In this document: piece by piece, positions 49,806 to 59,375 of the stretch | How positions within the stretch are numbered: position 1 is the stretch's first letter | How the letters are laid out: every line of letters starts with the position of its first letter | DNA from: Vibrio aestuarianus | GTDB taxonomy: Bacteria > Pseudomonadota > Gammaproteobacteria > Enterobacterales > Vibrionaceae | DNA: 64,000 bases | NCBI RefSeq assembly: GCF_012395185.1 | Contig: NZ_JAAZTU010000023.1 | Coordinates: 1 to 64,000, forward strand | Direction: 5' to 3' | The notes under the pieces: model-generated | What the model was told of the DNA's origin: nothing | The model's input: the letters and a program-made list of their open reading frames with translations, nothing else | Database searches by the model: none | Translations under genes and position numbers: made by a program

Positions 49806-49987
49806 GACTGAAGTGCAGCGATTATGCTGAGTGTAGTTTAGGTGTGGGGCGTACCATCTAATTAATGTAATCAGTGTTTACCTGTCGCCAATAGCGTCAT
49901 ATTATTTTTAGCGATAAATTCAGTCAATCATTAACCGAGATCAACTGGCTCTAATCTACTGGGATCGCATTTCTGTCTATGCGAGCT

Positions 49988-49996
49988 TGGTATAAT
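49988..49996 (+). promoter_or_regulatory. Extended -10 promoter of the Wadjet-like operon
   Basis: TGGTATAAT is a full extended -10 element, 37 bases before the first gene of the operon; no good -35 is seen at the right distance, as expected for the extended class. Transcription would start near 50003. Confidence 0.6.
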
Positions 49997-50033
49997 TTCC
50001 CCGCTACTCTCGATATCACTTGGGTTCGAGCAA

Positions 50034-50813
50034 ATGAAACTAAATAGTTACTTAAGAAAGATAGAACAAGGTCAACCAATTAATCTCGAACATTTTCGGC
50101 GATGTCTACCATCTTCTGATGATGGCGTATGGAGAAAGATTTACAGTTATGTTCGAGTACGCGATGGCTACCTGTTAACCATTGATGATACTGAAGCTCA
50201 CAAAAAATTGTATGTGGAGAAACCGAGTAGTCGAGTGAGTGCCTCTAAGTTAGGTCGATCTCATGACTTTCAGACGAATTTTTCTCATCTATTGGTGTTA
50301 AATCGTGTCAATGACTCTCAAATTCCCTTCGTCGTTGTATGTGATGTTAATGGGTTCAGAGCTGGGGGTAAGCTCGTAGGCAAGCGAGCTGTCCTGATTG
50401 AGAATATTGAAAATTTTTATAGATACCAGGAGTTTATAGAGGCTCTTGGTCACTCCAGGTTGGTAGAAGAGAGTGATGTTATTTTTGGTTCTGGGAATCA
50501 AATATGTCATCACCTAAATATTTCGTTTCTATCAAGTTATGAAGATATTTATTGTGCTCAAGATGTTGAGCTTGGCGGGCTTACTACATTTAAGTCACTA
50601 AAAAATGCGCTGCCGCAGTGTAAGTGGTTAGCTCCCACTAATTGGGAAGATTTCAGAGATAGCTTCAAGTTAAAGCCTAAGAATAGTAACCATCTAGCTA
50701 AAGCAATTAAGCTTGCCAGAGAGCTAGATCTCAGTACTGAGGCCGATTTAATGAACCAAACTCGTCATTTTATGGAGCAGGAAGCCTTCCTTCCTGTGCT
50801 TAAACAGGATTAA
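50034..50813 (+). CDS. jetD: Toprim-domain nuclease subunit, JetD/MksG-like
   Basis: A 259-residue protein that I read as the JetD (MksG) subunit, the plasmid-cleaving nuclease of Wadjet. Toprim features are visible: Glu123-Asn124 with Phe128 in VLIENIENFYRYQEF, a glycine turn in DVIFGSGNQI, and Asp177-Val-Glu179-Leu-Gly-Gly in YCAQDVELGGLTTFKSL, which parallels the JetD GDxDxxG motif but with Glu for the second Asp. It is much shorter than usual JetD (near 390 residues): the N-terminal DUF3322-like part is reduced to about 100 residues. It comes first in the operon, three bases before the SMC gene. No clear Shine-Dalgarno is seen. The function is inferred from motifs and neighbours. Confidence 0.65.
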   Translation: MKLNSYLRKIEQGQPINLEHFRRCLPSSDDGVWRKIYSYVRVRDGYLLTIDDTEAHKKLYVEKPSSRVSASKLGRSHDFQTNFSHLLVLNRVNDSQIPFVVVCDVNGFRAGGKLVGKRAVLIENIENFYRYQEFIEALGHSRLVEESDVIFGSGNQICHHLNISFLSSYEDIYCAQDVELGGLTTFKSLKNALPQCKWLAPTNWEDFRDSFKLKPKNSNHLAKAIKLARELDLSTEADLMNQTRHFMEQEAFLPVLKQD

Positions 50814-50816
50814 TTT

Positions 50817-53756
50817 ATGCTAAAGAATGCCATAGACAATTTGCTTATTAGTATTTCACGTTTAATTGCTATTGATTCGGCGGGGGTGGCCATCGCAGAG
50901 ATTGACCTTAGAGAGGGAGGAATCTTAATTGGTGGCGGGAATATTGGTAAAACGTCGATCCTCAATGCGATCCGATTATTTTTATTACCAGAAGAAAACT
51001 TCAAAGACTCAAAAAACAAGTTCGGCTTTTCAGATAAAGAAGGCAACTTTTACTCCAATGATGAGTGTTTTGAACACTACTTTCCGAGCAGCACCAGCTT
51101 TTTAATTTTAGAGTGCGATAACTATTTAGGCGGACCTATACCTCACTGTCAGATACTTTATCGCGGTAGTTCAGAAAAACTCGATTATCGCCGCATGTTT
51201 ACCTCGCTAAGATATGAGCAAATACGCCACCTTTTTTGGGATGACAATGCCGGAGACGATGGTATTGGTGGTCGAGTAGATGATCTAACGCTTAGCAAAG
51301 TACAGGCTTTTCTCAAGCGTGAGGACAAGCATTTTAAGTCATTGGTGCGTTCATCTGCGATTAAAGAAGTGATTTACGCTAATCAACTACTCGATATTGA
51401 TGCGATGCGTTTTTGCTTGTTCCCTCTGAGTTCAACTAAAGATGCAGATGTCGATGCCTTTCGCGCACTCGTTCGTTTGTTATTCGATATGAAGACCGGT
51501 TCGGACACGGTTCGTTTAGCGGTCGCCAACATCATTGAATCCAGAAAAAAGGAGCGAAAAGACGAGCTTAATTTCGATATTGATGCCTTTATTAATCATA
51601 ACGACATGTTGTCACGCCGAGAGCTAATACTCAAAAAGATTGAAAGCCTAAGACCTGAGTTCGATAAGCTTGCTCTTAGTCATCAACAATTAGTGAGTAA
51701 TAAAGATGCTGAAGATGCGTTGATGCAGTACGCGATGATGCTAGGTAGCCGAATTAATCAAGAAAACCAAATTCTTAAGCAAGAAGAGATACAGCTAACG
51801 TTACAGAAAGGAAAGGTAGACTTGGCTAAGAAAGCGTGTGATGACACTCTTGATAAACAAAAGACGTTACAAGGTGAAATTAACGTACTGTCTCGTAGGC
51901 AGAAAAAGCTTGATGATGCCGTACAAAAAACGATTTTAATTGTTAATCAATACGATGAAAGCGAGACTATCGAATCAATTGTCTCTGGTCATCGTGAGCA
52001 CTTAGCTGACAAAGAACAAGCATTAGCATTAAAGCAAGATGCGGAGAAGCGACAAGCTGAATTGGAAGCTCTTAAGCAAGAAGTCGGAAAACTTGAAGAG
52101 ATGGAAGCTCGCTATCTGACTTCAGTCAACGCTCAGGAATACAAGCTGTTTAATCAGTTACCAGAGAGTGTCTGGATGAAATTAGCCGCTGTGAACCTTG
52201 AGGTGGCGGAGTCTAACCCTACACGACCTTTAACTTTGTCTGAACAACAGGCAATCGAATCTTTTACGGATTTATTAGAGGAGAAAGAACAGCATTATAC
52301 ACTTTGGGGGGTAGAGCTTGAGCCTATCAAAGTGGACAATCGAGAATCAGATCAAATCCGCCTATCTAAGGTACAAGAGACACTAGGGCGTAAACGCAAG
52401 CGAATGTTGGACTTGAACGCGATGGATAGTCAGTCCCGTTTTGAGCGAGTTAAAGATATATCTGCACTTGAAGCTGAAATTAAACGTACACAAAACGAAA
52501 TCAGTTTGTTGCTTGCGTACACCAATGACACTCATCAGCTTACAGATATTAATAAAGAACTCGCGGAAGCTGAGCAAGCTCGTGACTCGCTAAAAAAACA
52601 GTTTGATGCACAAAATGCTCTGTTGTTACAAGAGAAGCATTCGTTTGGAGCGCAAACTGACAAACTAACCGAGAAAAAAGAACAGCTAGAAAAATTAACC
52701 AGATACAACGTTAGGGTCAAAGCGGAACTTCAGGCGCATCATCTGCCAGTAAGCGATTTTTCAGTCTTACCTGACCAAACAGTGGACTTGTCGGAAGAAA
52801 CACTGCACAAGCGAATTGAGAGTCTAAACAGTAAGCGTCAAGCAAAGACAGATATTACAGAGAGGCTCCAAGATTTCGTTAGAGAGCAAGTGCTAGAAAA
52901 TGACGATAAGTTGATGCTGTCTCACCTAGATGATGAACTTCTAGAACATGCATTTCACCAGCTTCAAACGCGCTATCAAGGCCTAGATGAGGAGTTTGAT
53001 ATTCTGCGTAAACACTTTATTGAACATAAGCACTCTGTTCATGCCATTATCAATGAGCTAAAAAACAATCGAGAAATGGTTCGCCAATTTGAGCAAAGTA
53101 TTAATCGAGCGTTTGAGGGGGTAGTGATTAATGATTTGTCGCAAGTAGAAGCCAAAATCAAAGTGGAAGCTCGATTTGATGATTTGGTGAATGAAATTGA
53201 GTTTTTTGATACTCATTCTGATCAAAAAGCCTCCGAACAATTTATTGAACGTCTCAAGGCCTTTAGTAAAAAGTTCTTCCCAGAAGGCACAGCCGCATTG
53301 TTAACGATGGAGCAGATAGTATCTGGAATTTCATACCGAGTGAAAAAGCAGGGACAAGAAGGTTGGGAGAGTAAATCACAATCTACTTCGACCATTATGC
53401 TTATCAATATCAAACTGGTAGAAATTTTACTTGGTAGATTGAGAAACAGCGCTTGTTCTACTCAGTTTCCATTGGTTATTGACGAAGGTGCTTCGGTTGA
53501 TAGCTCCCAATTTGACTGGCTGTTGCCCAATATGAAACAAGCAGGATTTAGAGTATTAAGCGCATCGACTAATTCTGCATCCAGTGAGATCATCTTCAAA
53601 TTTGGGCAGCATTTTCGATTAGATGCCATGCGAACAGCAACACCTTATAGCAAAGCAAGAACCATTGCATTTACTGGTATGCCAGAAAGTTTTGTGACAA
53701 AAGGAAGTGCGTTGGATAGAGAGCAGCTTGATATGTTTGGAGAGGCATATGAGTGA
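50817..53756 (+). CDS. jetC: SMC-like condensin ATPase, JetC/MksB-like
   Basis: A 979-residue SMC-type protein of the MukB/MksB/JetC class. The N-terminal Walker A is GGGNIGKTSILN (Lys45), which departs from the usual GxNGAGKS; long coiled coils span about 270-420 and 570-760 around a hinge near 430-520; the C-terminal head has a signature-like SKSQSTSTIMLINIKL and Walker B PLVIDEGASVD (Asp889-Glu890). In Wadjet the JetABC motor extrudes loops and, on small circular DNA, stalls and triggers JetD cleavage. It overlaps the next gene by eight bases. Length fits MksB better than the longer MukB, which the host has elsewhere. Confidence 0.75.
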   Translation: MLKNAIDNLLISISRLIAIDSAGVAIAEIDLREGGILIGGGNIGKTSILNAIRLFLLPEENFKDSKNKFGFSDKEGNFYSNDECFEHYFPSSTSFLILECDNYLGGPIPHCQILYRGSSEKLDYRRMFTSLRYEQIRHLFWDDNAGDDGIGGRVDDLTLSKVQAFLKREDKHFKSLVRSSAIKEVIYANQLLDIDAMRFCLFPLSSTKDADVDAFRALVRLLFDMKTGSDTVRLAVANIIESRKKERKDELNFDIDAFINHNDMLSRRELILKKIESLRPEFDKLALSHQQLVSNKDAEDALMQYAMMLGSRINQENQILKQEEIQLTLQKGKVDLAKKACDDTLDKQKTLQGEINVLSRRQKKLDDAVQKTILIVNQYDESETIESIVSGHREHLADKEQALALKQDAEKRQAELEALKQEVGKLEEMEARYLTSVNAQEYKLFNQLPESVWMKLAAVNLEVAESNPTRPLTLSEQQAIESFTDLLEEKEQHYTLWGVELEPIKVDNRESDQIRLSKVQETLGRKRKRMLDLNAMDSQSRFERVKDISALEAEIKRTQNEISLLLAYTNDTHQLTDINKELAEAEQARDSLKKQFDAQNALLLQEKHSFGAQTDKLTEKKEQLEKLTRYNVRVKAELQAHHLPVSDFSVLPDQTVDLSEETLHKRIESLNSKRQAKTDITERLQDFVREQVLENDDKLMLSHLDDELLEHAFHQLQTRYQGLDEEFDILRKHFIEHKHSVHAIINELKNNREMVRQFEQSINRAFEGVVINDLSQVEAKIKVEARFDDLVNEIEFFDTHSDQKASEQFIERLKAFSKKFFPEGTAALLTMEQIVSGISYRVKKQGQEGWESKSQSTSTIMLINIKLVEILLGRLRNSACSTQFPLVIDEGASVDSSQFDWLLPNMKQAGFRVLSASTNSASSEIIFKFGQHFRLDAMRTATPYSKARTIAFTGMPESFVTKGSALDREQLDMFGEAYE

Positions 53757-55158
53757 TCAACGACTTCTAACCATCCCTACATTTGCCATAATGCTTGAAC
53801 ATCACACCATCATGAGAGATGTGATCCGTACAATGGATGAGAGCGGTGAGCCTTATGTGAGAGAAGCCTCCTTTATCTCTAGATTGCACCGTTACATAAA
53901 GGGGCAAAGCAAAGAGAAGCAGAAACAATTACGTACAGCCTTTTCTACCGACAACTTATTAGCTTCCCATATTTTGGTGGATAAAGATGAGTTCGGGGGC
54001 GAGAGTCGCTTGATCTTTGATCGTGCGGTGATAGGGGTATTCCGTCTGTTTGATCGCAGTCTATTTCAAGACCTTACCGATGTTGCACTTAAGATCCAGC
54101 TCGGAGGCATACGGTTACTCCTAGAAAAGCTCCAATCGGGTTCGATGTTGTATAGCGATAGTGACCTAGATTTCAAGGAGTTAATTGACGAGTTATTTCA
54201 TCAATTGAGTGAGCTGCTTAACAGCATCCGCTTGAACTTGGTCAAAATGCAGACCATCAACCAAGAGCTCAGCGATGCGAGTGAACTTGCCGCGAAGTCT
54301 CATAATCCACAAGTGTTTTCTGCTCTTCAGCAAGAGTCGATAGAAAAAATATCTTTACTGCTTTCTCGCCACATATTGCCAACTAGGCAGTTTTTGGATG
54401 AAAAAAGCCGTTTGAAAGATGGCCCGAACTTGTTTGAATGTCTGCAAAGCTTACGCAGTCAGTTCGACCTCCATCAAGACCATCTGCGGGCTAATGCGAT
54501 GCTAAGGTATGAGGTGAGTTTTAACAGCTTCCATAAACAGATAAGCAAAGTTTCTCAATCGGTGGATCAGTTTTTGGCTCGCTCCAAAAAACGCCTTCAA
54601 CAGTTTAATGCAATTGAAGGCGCGTTTAATGAGTTAGTGAATGCATTAGATGCCACAAAACAAAACCTCAAGCGCAGCCAGATTGATGGGCAATTTGCTC
54701 GTGATAACGGAACCTTTATGGGTTTAATGCAGCAAGCTAGGCCCAAAGTGCTGCGTATCAGTAGTTCAGAAGCCTACTTAAACAACGTAGTCAGTGATAT
54801 TGAAGCGCGAGTTGTGGATAGGAGTTTGCTAGAGCAGAGCCGTTATGTGGATTTAGTCAGCGTAAAAGATGATTCTACTGAACAAAGGCTTGCACGTGCA
54901 GAGCAGATCTTTGAGTTAGTTAAAGATATGAAAATGGCAGAGTATCAGGATCTCACACTCTCACTTCATCGTCGCCTTAAAGATTATTTCTCTGACTATC
55001 ACTTTGTTGACCTATTGGAAGGTCTGAACTTCATATTGCGAAGTGAGGCAATGCTTGATGGACATACACTCAAAATGACTAACTTTCGTCAGCGTCTCGC
55101 CCAAGGCGACAATATTTATTTATACCGCAAAATTCGAACAGAGCGAGTAATTCAGTAA
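53749..55158 (+). CDS. jetA: Kleisin-like subunit, JetA/MksF-like
   Basis: A 469-residue helical protein that I assign as the kleisin (JetA/MksF) closing the SMC ring. The N-terminal part (LLTIPTFAIMLEHHTIMRDVIR...REASFISRLHRYIKG) looks like a winged helix, the middle is coiled coil (about 150-350), and the C-terminus (LSLHRRLKDYFSDYHFVDLLEGLNFILRSEAML) is a compact helical domain. The ATG at 53749 has GAGG just upstream and lies inside the SMC gene. The assignment rests on size, helix content and operon position. Confidence 0.65.
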   Translation: MSDQRLLTIPTFAIMLEHHTIMRDVIRTMDESGEPYVREASFISRLHRYIKGQSKEKQKQLRTAFSTDNLLASHILVDKDEFGGESRLIFDRAVIGVFRLFDRSLFQDLTDVALKIQLGGIRLLLEKLQSGSMLYSDSDLDFKELIDELFHQLSELLNSIRLNLVKMQTINQELSDASELAAKSHNPQVFSALQQESIEKISLLLSRHILPTRQFLDEKSRLKDGPNLFECLQSLRSQFDLHQDHLRANAMLRYEVSFNSFHKQISKVSQSVDQFLARSKKRLQQFNAIEGAFNELVNALDATKQNLKRSQIDGQFARDNGTFMGLMQQARPKVLRISSSEAYLNNVVSDIEARVVDRSLLEQSRYVDLVSVKDDSTEQRLARAEQIFELVKDMKMAEYQDLTLSLHRRLKDYFSDYHFVDLLEGLNFILRSEAMLDGHTLKMTNFRQRLAQGDNIYLYRKIRTERVIQ

Positions 55159-55724
55159 TGAGCCCCTTTTCTCAAATCAACATGGCGAAAAGCCAGCAGA
55201 TATACGCCACCTTCGTTAATGGTAAGGTGATCACCAAGCAGGTTTATGACCTTTATCAGCAGAGTTTTCTAGAGAGCCCACTCTATACCGAGCTTTACAA
55301 TAATTTAGATCACTTTACCGATCTCTACCTTCATATAGGTTACACGCTTAACTTCAATGTCGAGGGCGAGTTTTTCTATATTAGCCGCAGTGAAGCTGAA
55401 GAAGATGCAGACACAAATGCTACTAAGATACAGGCAATGTTGTTGATTATTGCCCGCTATTGGGTAGACAAAGGTTTTGACCTAGACGATTTAATGACGC
55501 CAGTCATTGGGCTAGGGCGCACGGCACTAGAAGAAATCGCCGAACAAACGATTTATGATGATATTCGTCAAGCTCTCGGAATAGAGACATGGGATAAGGC
55601 CTTAAACTACCTCGCAGACAGAAACTTTCTCTATCAATGTGGTGATAAGCATTACATTTTGAGCTCAGCAGGTATGCACTTCCTTAATCTGCATGTTGAA
55701 AAGTACTCTCAAGAACAAGATTAG
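55158..55724 (+). CDS. jetB: Winged-helix subunit, JetB/MksE-like
   Basis: A 188-residue acidic protein with winged-helix features (KIQAMLLIIARYWVDKGFDLDDLMTP, WDKALNYLADRNFLYQCGDKHYILSSAGMHFL), of the size of MksE/JetB. It would bind the kleisin as the KITE subunit. Its ATG overlaps the stop of the preceding gene by one base (TAATG). It closes the four-gene operon. Confidence 0.65.
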   Translation: MSPFSQINMAKSQQIYATFVNGKVITKQVYDLYQQSFLESPLYTELYNNLDHFTDLYLHIGYTLNFNVEGEFFYISRSEAEEDADTNATKIQAMLLIIARYWVDKGFDLDDLMTPVIGLGRTALEEIAEQTIYDDIRQALGIETWDKALNYLADRNFLYQCGDKHYILSSAGMHFLNLHVEKYSQEQD

Positions 55725-55848
55725 TTAGTTTTTACGTTATCGATGGTGTCAGTTAGGTTGATGTTGGTTAGCTAAATCTCTGAATTAACTAACAGTCTTA
55801 AACATAGTAAAATGCTAATCTAGTTGCAGTTAAAGCCTGTTGGAGCTG

Positions 55849-58800
55849 ATGAAGGAACTTTGCGTGGATAAAAGTAATTTTGAGTTTTTAAAGCATTATG
55901 ATGAATTGCTGTTTCAATTAGCAAATCGAGCAGAGCAATGTTTTGTTCCTGACCCCAACACCACTCTAGTAAAGATTCGTCAGCTAGGCGAAGCACTAGC
56001 ACAAAACGTTGCTGCACGTGTTGGCGTTCGTTATGGCAAAGATGAAGATGGAAGAGATATTAGACAAGTCGACCTTTTGCGCAATCTAGAGTACAAACTC
56101 ACCCTCGATCCGCGTATTAGTGATTCTTTCCACACAATAAGAAAGCTTGGTAACACTGCTAACCATGACTTCACTTCTTCTAGTCACAGAGATGCGTTAA
56201 AAGCTTTGGTGCTAGGGCATGCCCTTAGTGCTTGGTACCACACTCTGTTTGGCGGCTCTCACGCAAAAGGATTCAAACCGGAACCATTTATAAAGCCTCA
56301 AGACCCATCTGAACATGTAAGGCAGCTCGAAGAAAAACTGCAAGCGTTAGAAATTGCGCAGCAAAGAACCTCTGAACGATTAAAAGTCGCTGAAGAACTC
56401 AAACAAGTTGAAGCTGAAAAAGCTCACGCGCAGAAAAAGCGAGCTGAGCAGATGCAGGCAGAAAGCCAGTTATGGGAAGAGGTTGCAACTGAACATGAAG
56501 CTACTCTGGCTGACTACCGCCACAAAATGGACATGGCTAATGTTAAGTACTTTAAGATGTTTTCACAGCAAGACTCTCAAGCACAAGCAAAAGTCATTGA
56601 GCAAGTTGAAAAGTCACGTTTGGAGCTAAATGAAGAAGAAACACGAGTTCTTATTGATGAGCAACTTAACGATGCGAAGTGGAAAGCTGACAGCGTAAAC
56701 CTCAAATATTCAAAAGGGGCAAGACCAGTTGCCAATGAAAATCGCGCTATAGCTGAATGGCCGACTAACTCTGGTCCGGCTGATTACGTTCTATTTATGG
56801 GGTTAACCCCTGTAGCTATCGTTGAAGCTAAAAAAAGTGCGAAGAATGTCTATGGCGCAATTGACCAAGCAAAGCGCTATGCCAAAGGCTTAACCAATAA
56901 AGGTGGGATTGTTATTGAAACCACTTACGGTGAGCTCAAAGTGCCAGTCGTGTTTGCGACCAATGGTCGACCTTACTTAGAACAACTAGAGCAAGAGAGT
57001 GGCATTTGGTTTTTGGATGTTCGAGACACGACTAATCGCCGTAGAGCACTGAAAGGTTGGTACTCGCCTAGTGAGATTAAAGCTTACCTCCGTCAAACGC
57101 CACAACAAGCAGAGCAAGAACTTGACCAGATGGGGTTTGATTACGACCTAAAACTTCGTGACTATCAGATTAAGGCAATTCAGTCAGTAGAACAGGCGAT
57201 TAAACAAGGTAAGACGAATGCGCTGGTGGCAATGGCAACCGGAACCGGTAAAACCAAAACCTGTATTGCTTTAGTGTATCGCTTACTCAAAGCGGAACGT
57301 TTTCGCCGAATTCTATTTTTGGTTGATCGCTCTGCACTTGGCGTTCAGGCAACCACTGACTTTGGAGAAGTTCGCTTAGAGAACTTAAATACCTTTGCCG
57401 ATACATTCGATGTTATTGGTATGGAAGCAGATAAACCACCAGTCGCTAAGCCTGAAGACGATACTAAAGTCCATGTCGCTACTGTACAAGGCTTAGTGAA
57501 ACGTATTTTGTACCCGAATGATGGTGATACCAAACCAGGCGTTGGTCAGTACGACTGCATCGTGGTTGATGAATGTCACCGCGGCTATCTGCTTGATAGG
57601 ATTCAGAGTGAGACGGAACTAGAGTTTCGTGATCAAAAAGATTACCAATCCAAGTACCGAGCAGTTTTGGATTACTTTGATGCTTTCAAAATTGGCTTAA
57701 CTGCCACGCCAGCCCTACATACGGTAGATATTTTTGGTGAACCTATTTTTAGCTACACCTATACAGAAGCGGTAATAGATGGCTATCTTAACGATCATTT
57801 GCCACCGATAAGAATTCACACCAAGTTAGCGGAACAAGGTATTCATTACGATATCAACGAAGAAGTTCAGGCTTACAACGTTGAAGATAATACGATTGAA
57901 AAGTATCTGACTCCCGATGAGCTCGATTTTGATGTTTCACAGTTTAACAGGAAAGTTGTTAGCCCAAATTTCACCAAGGTTGTGACGAAATGGCTAATCG
58001 AAAGTGACGCGATTAACCCGTACTCAGAAGCGAAAACACTCATATTCTGCGTAACAGATAAACATGCAGACCAGGTGGTAGAAGCACTAAAAGAAGCATG
58101 TGAACATTACCACGGTGAAGTAGAAGATGACGCCATTCAAAAAATCACTGGCGCAACGGACAAGCCTCTCGAAAAAATCCGTCTGTTTAAGAACGATCGT
58201 TTACCCAACATTGCGGTGACGGTTGATCTATTAACCACTGGAGTTGATGTTCCTAAGATTTGTAATCTGGTCTTTCTGCGTCGTGTGAATAGTCGAATTT
58301 TGTTTGAACAGATGTTAGGTCGTGCCACACGTTTATGTGATGAGATCGTCAAGGGCCCATTTCGAATCTTTGACGCGGTCGATATCTATACTCAGCTCGA
58401 AGATGTGAACAGCATGAGGCCTGTCGTGACCAACGTGAATATCACGTTCAGCGAGCTCGAGAATGAAATGACTCAAGTCGATGAAGAAGAGCTGCAAAGC
58501 TTGGCTAAGAATCAGTTTATCGCCAAGTTACACGTTAAGCGTCGTCACTTAACCGAATCTCAACGCGAAGATTTTGAAACTATTGTCGGCCAATCCCCTG
58601 AAGACTTTATTCAAGATTTGAAGAGTCGACCAGTTGATGAAGTTGCCCAGTGGTTTACCAAGCATCCGGGATTAGGCGAGCTGTTAGATAGTAAAGTGAC
58701 CGGAGGAGGTAATCGTCCTCCAGTGATTATTTCTGATCATGACGACGAGGTGGCCAATGTCACTACAGGTTACGGCGATGGACAAAAACCATCCGATTAT

Positions 58801-59346
58801 CTGCAAGCATTTAGCGATTTTGTTAACGCCAACAGCAACCGTTTGATCGCAATTCAAACAGTTGTGCAAAAACCTTGGGAATTAACAAGAAAAAGCCTAA
58901 AAGAGCTGGCGATTGAGCTTGAAAAGAACCGCTTTAGAGAACAAGATCTGCAAGTTGCGTGGAACGAAGTAAAAAACGAAGAAATCGCCGCTCGAATCAT
59001 TGGATTTATTCGTCAAGCTGCGCTCGGCGAGCCTCTTATCCCTTTTGAACAGCGAGTAGAAAAAGCGCTTGAAACCATGTTAGCGAGTCAAGAGTGGAAA
59101 ACACCGCAAAAGAAATGGTTAGAGCTTATCGCCAAACAGATGAAAGCAACCACCATTGTTGACTTGCCAGCACTCGACCAAGGCATTTTTAAGCAGCAGC
59201 AAGGTGGGCTAAAACGCGCTAACAAACTTTTTGAACAGCCTGTAGAGGATGTTCTCTTACAATTTAACAAAGCATTGTGGCAATCAGTTGATCAAACGTC
59301 ACCTGATGAGACAACCAAATCGCAGCCACAACAACAATCAGCTTAA
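55849..59346 (+). CDS. hsdR: Type I restriction enzyme R subunit
   Basis: The 1165-residue translocase/nuclease subunit. Domains in order: an N-terminal DUF4145-like segment (about 10-125, with RKLGNTANHDF), a coiled coil (about 155-210), the restriction nuclease core with Asp312 and Glu326-Ala-Lys328 (AIVEAKKS), an SF2 helicase with Walker A MATGTGKTKT (Lys468) and DECH at 574-577, helicase C with TTGVDVPKICNLVFLRRVNS and QMLGRATRL, and an EcoEI-type C-terminal domain. The start may be ATG 55849 or GTG 55864, which has AAGGA seven bases upstream. A new transcript seems to begin in the 124-base gap before it. Confidence 0.94.
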   Translation: MKELCVDKSNFEFLKHYDELLFQLANRAEQCFVPDPNTTLVKIRQLGEALAQNVAARVGVRYGKDEDGRDIRQVDLLRNLEYKLTLDPRISDSFHTIRKLGNTANHDFTSSSHRDALKALVLGHALSAWYHTLFGGSHAKGFKPEPFIKPQDPSEHVRQLEEKLQALEIAQQRTSERLKVAEELKQVEAEKAHAQKKRAEQMQAESQLWEEVATEHEATLADYRHKMDMANVKYFKMFSQQDSQAQAKVIEQVEKSRLELNEEETRVLIDEQLNDAKWKADSVNLKYSKGARPVANENRAIAEWPTNSGPADYVLFMGLTPVAIVEAKKSAKNVYGAIDQAKRYAKGLTNKGGIVIETTYGELKVPVVFATNGRPYLEQLEQESGIWFLDVRDTTNRRRALKGWYSPSEIKAYLRQTPQQAEQELDQMGFDYDLKLRDYQIKAIQSVEQAIKQGKTNALVAMATGTGKTKTCIALVYRLLKAERFRRILFLVDRSALGVQATTDFGEVRLENLNTFADTFDVIGMEADKPPVAKPEDDTKVHVATVQGLVKRILYPNDGDTKPGVGQYDCIVVDECHRGYLLDRIQSETELEFRDQKDYQSKYRAVLDYFDAFKIGLTATPALHTVDIFGEPIFSYTYTEAVIDGYLNDHLPPIRIHTKLAEQGIHYDINEEVQAYNVEDNTIEKYLTPDELDFDVSQFNRKVVSPNFTKVVTKWLIESDAINPYSEAKTLIFCVTDKHADQVVEALKEACEHYHGEVEDDAIQKITGATDKPLEKIRLFKNDRLPNIAVTVDLLTTGVDVPKICNLVFLRRVNSRILFEQMLGRATRLCDEIVKGPFRIFDAVDIYTQLEDVNSMRPVVTNVNITFSELENEMTQVDEEELQSLAKNQFIAKLHVKRRHLTESQREDFETIVGQSPEDFIQDLKSRPVDEVAQWFTKHPGLGELLDSKVTGGGNRPPVIISDHDDEVANVTTGYGDGQKPSDYLQAFSDFVNANSNRLIAIQTVVQKPWELTRKSLKELAIELEKNRFREQDLQVAWNEVKNEEIAARIIGFIRQAALGEPLIPFEQRVEKALETMLASQEWKTPQKKWLELIAKQMKATTIVDLPALDQGIFKQQQGGLKRANKLFEQPVEDVLLQFNKALWQSVDQTSPDETTKSQPQQQSA

Positions 59347-59375
59347 GCTGGTCAATACAATAGGTAGTAAATTTA

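Larger units (their letters stand above)
48584..49857 (-). mobile_element. IS110-family element, IS1111 group
   Basis: The transposase gene is bounded by a perfect 12-base inverted repeat: ATGGTACGCCCC at 48584-48595 and GGGGCGTACCAT at 49846-49857. Inverted repeats near the ends are diagnostic of the IS1111 group and absent from IS110 proper. Upstream of the transposase there are only 40 bases to the repeat, downstream 217, so the long non-coding end is at the 3' side, as expected for IS1111. True ends usually lie a few bases outside the repeats and no target duplication is expected. Confidence 0.88.

Noticed and set aside
57345..57533. Minus-strand frame inside hsdR and similar ones in hsdM and the SMC gene
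   Set aside because: They lie opposite strongly conserved helicase, methyltransferase or SMC coding sequence.
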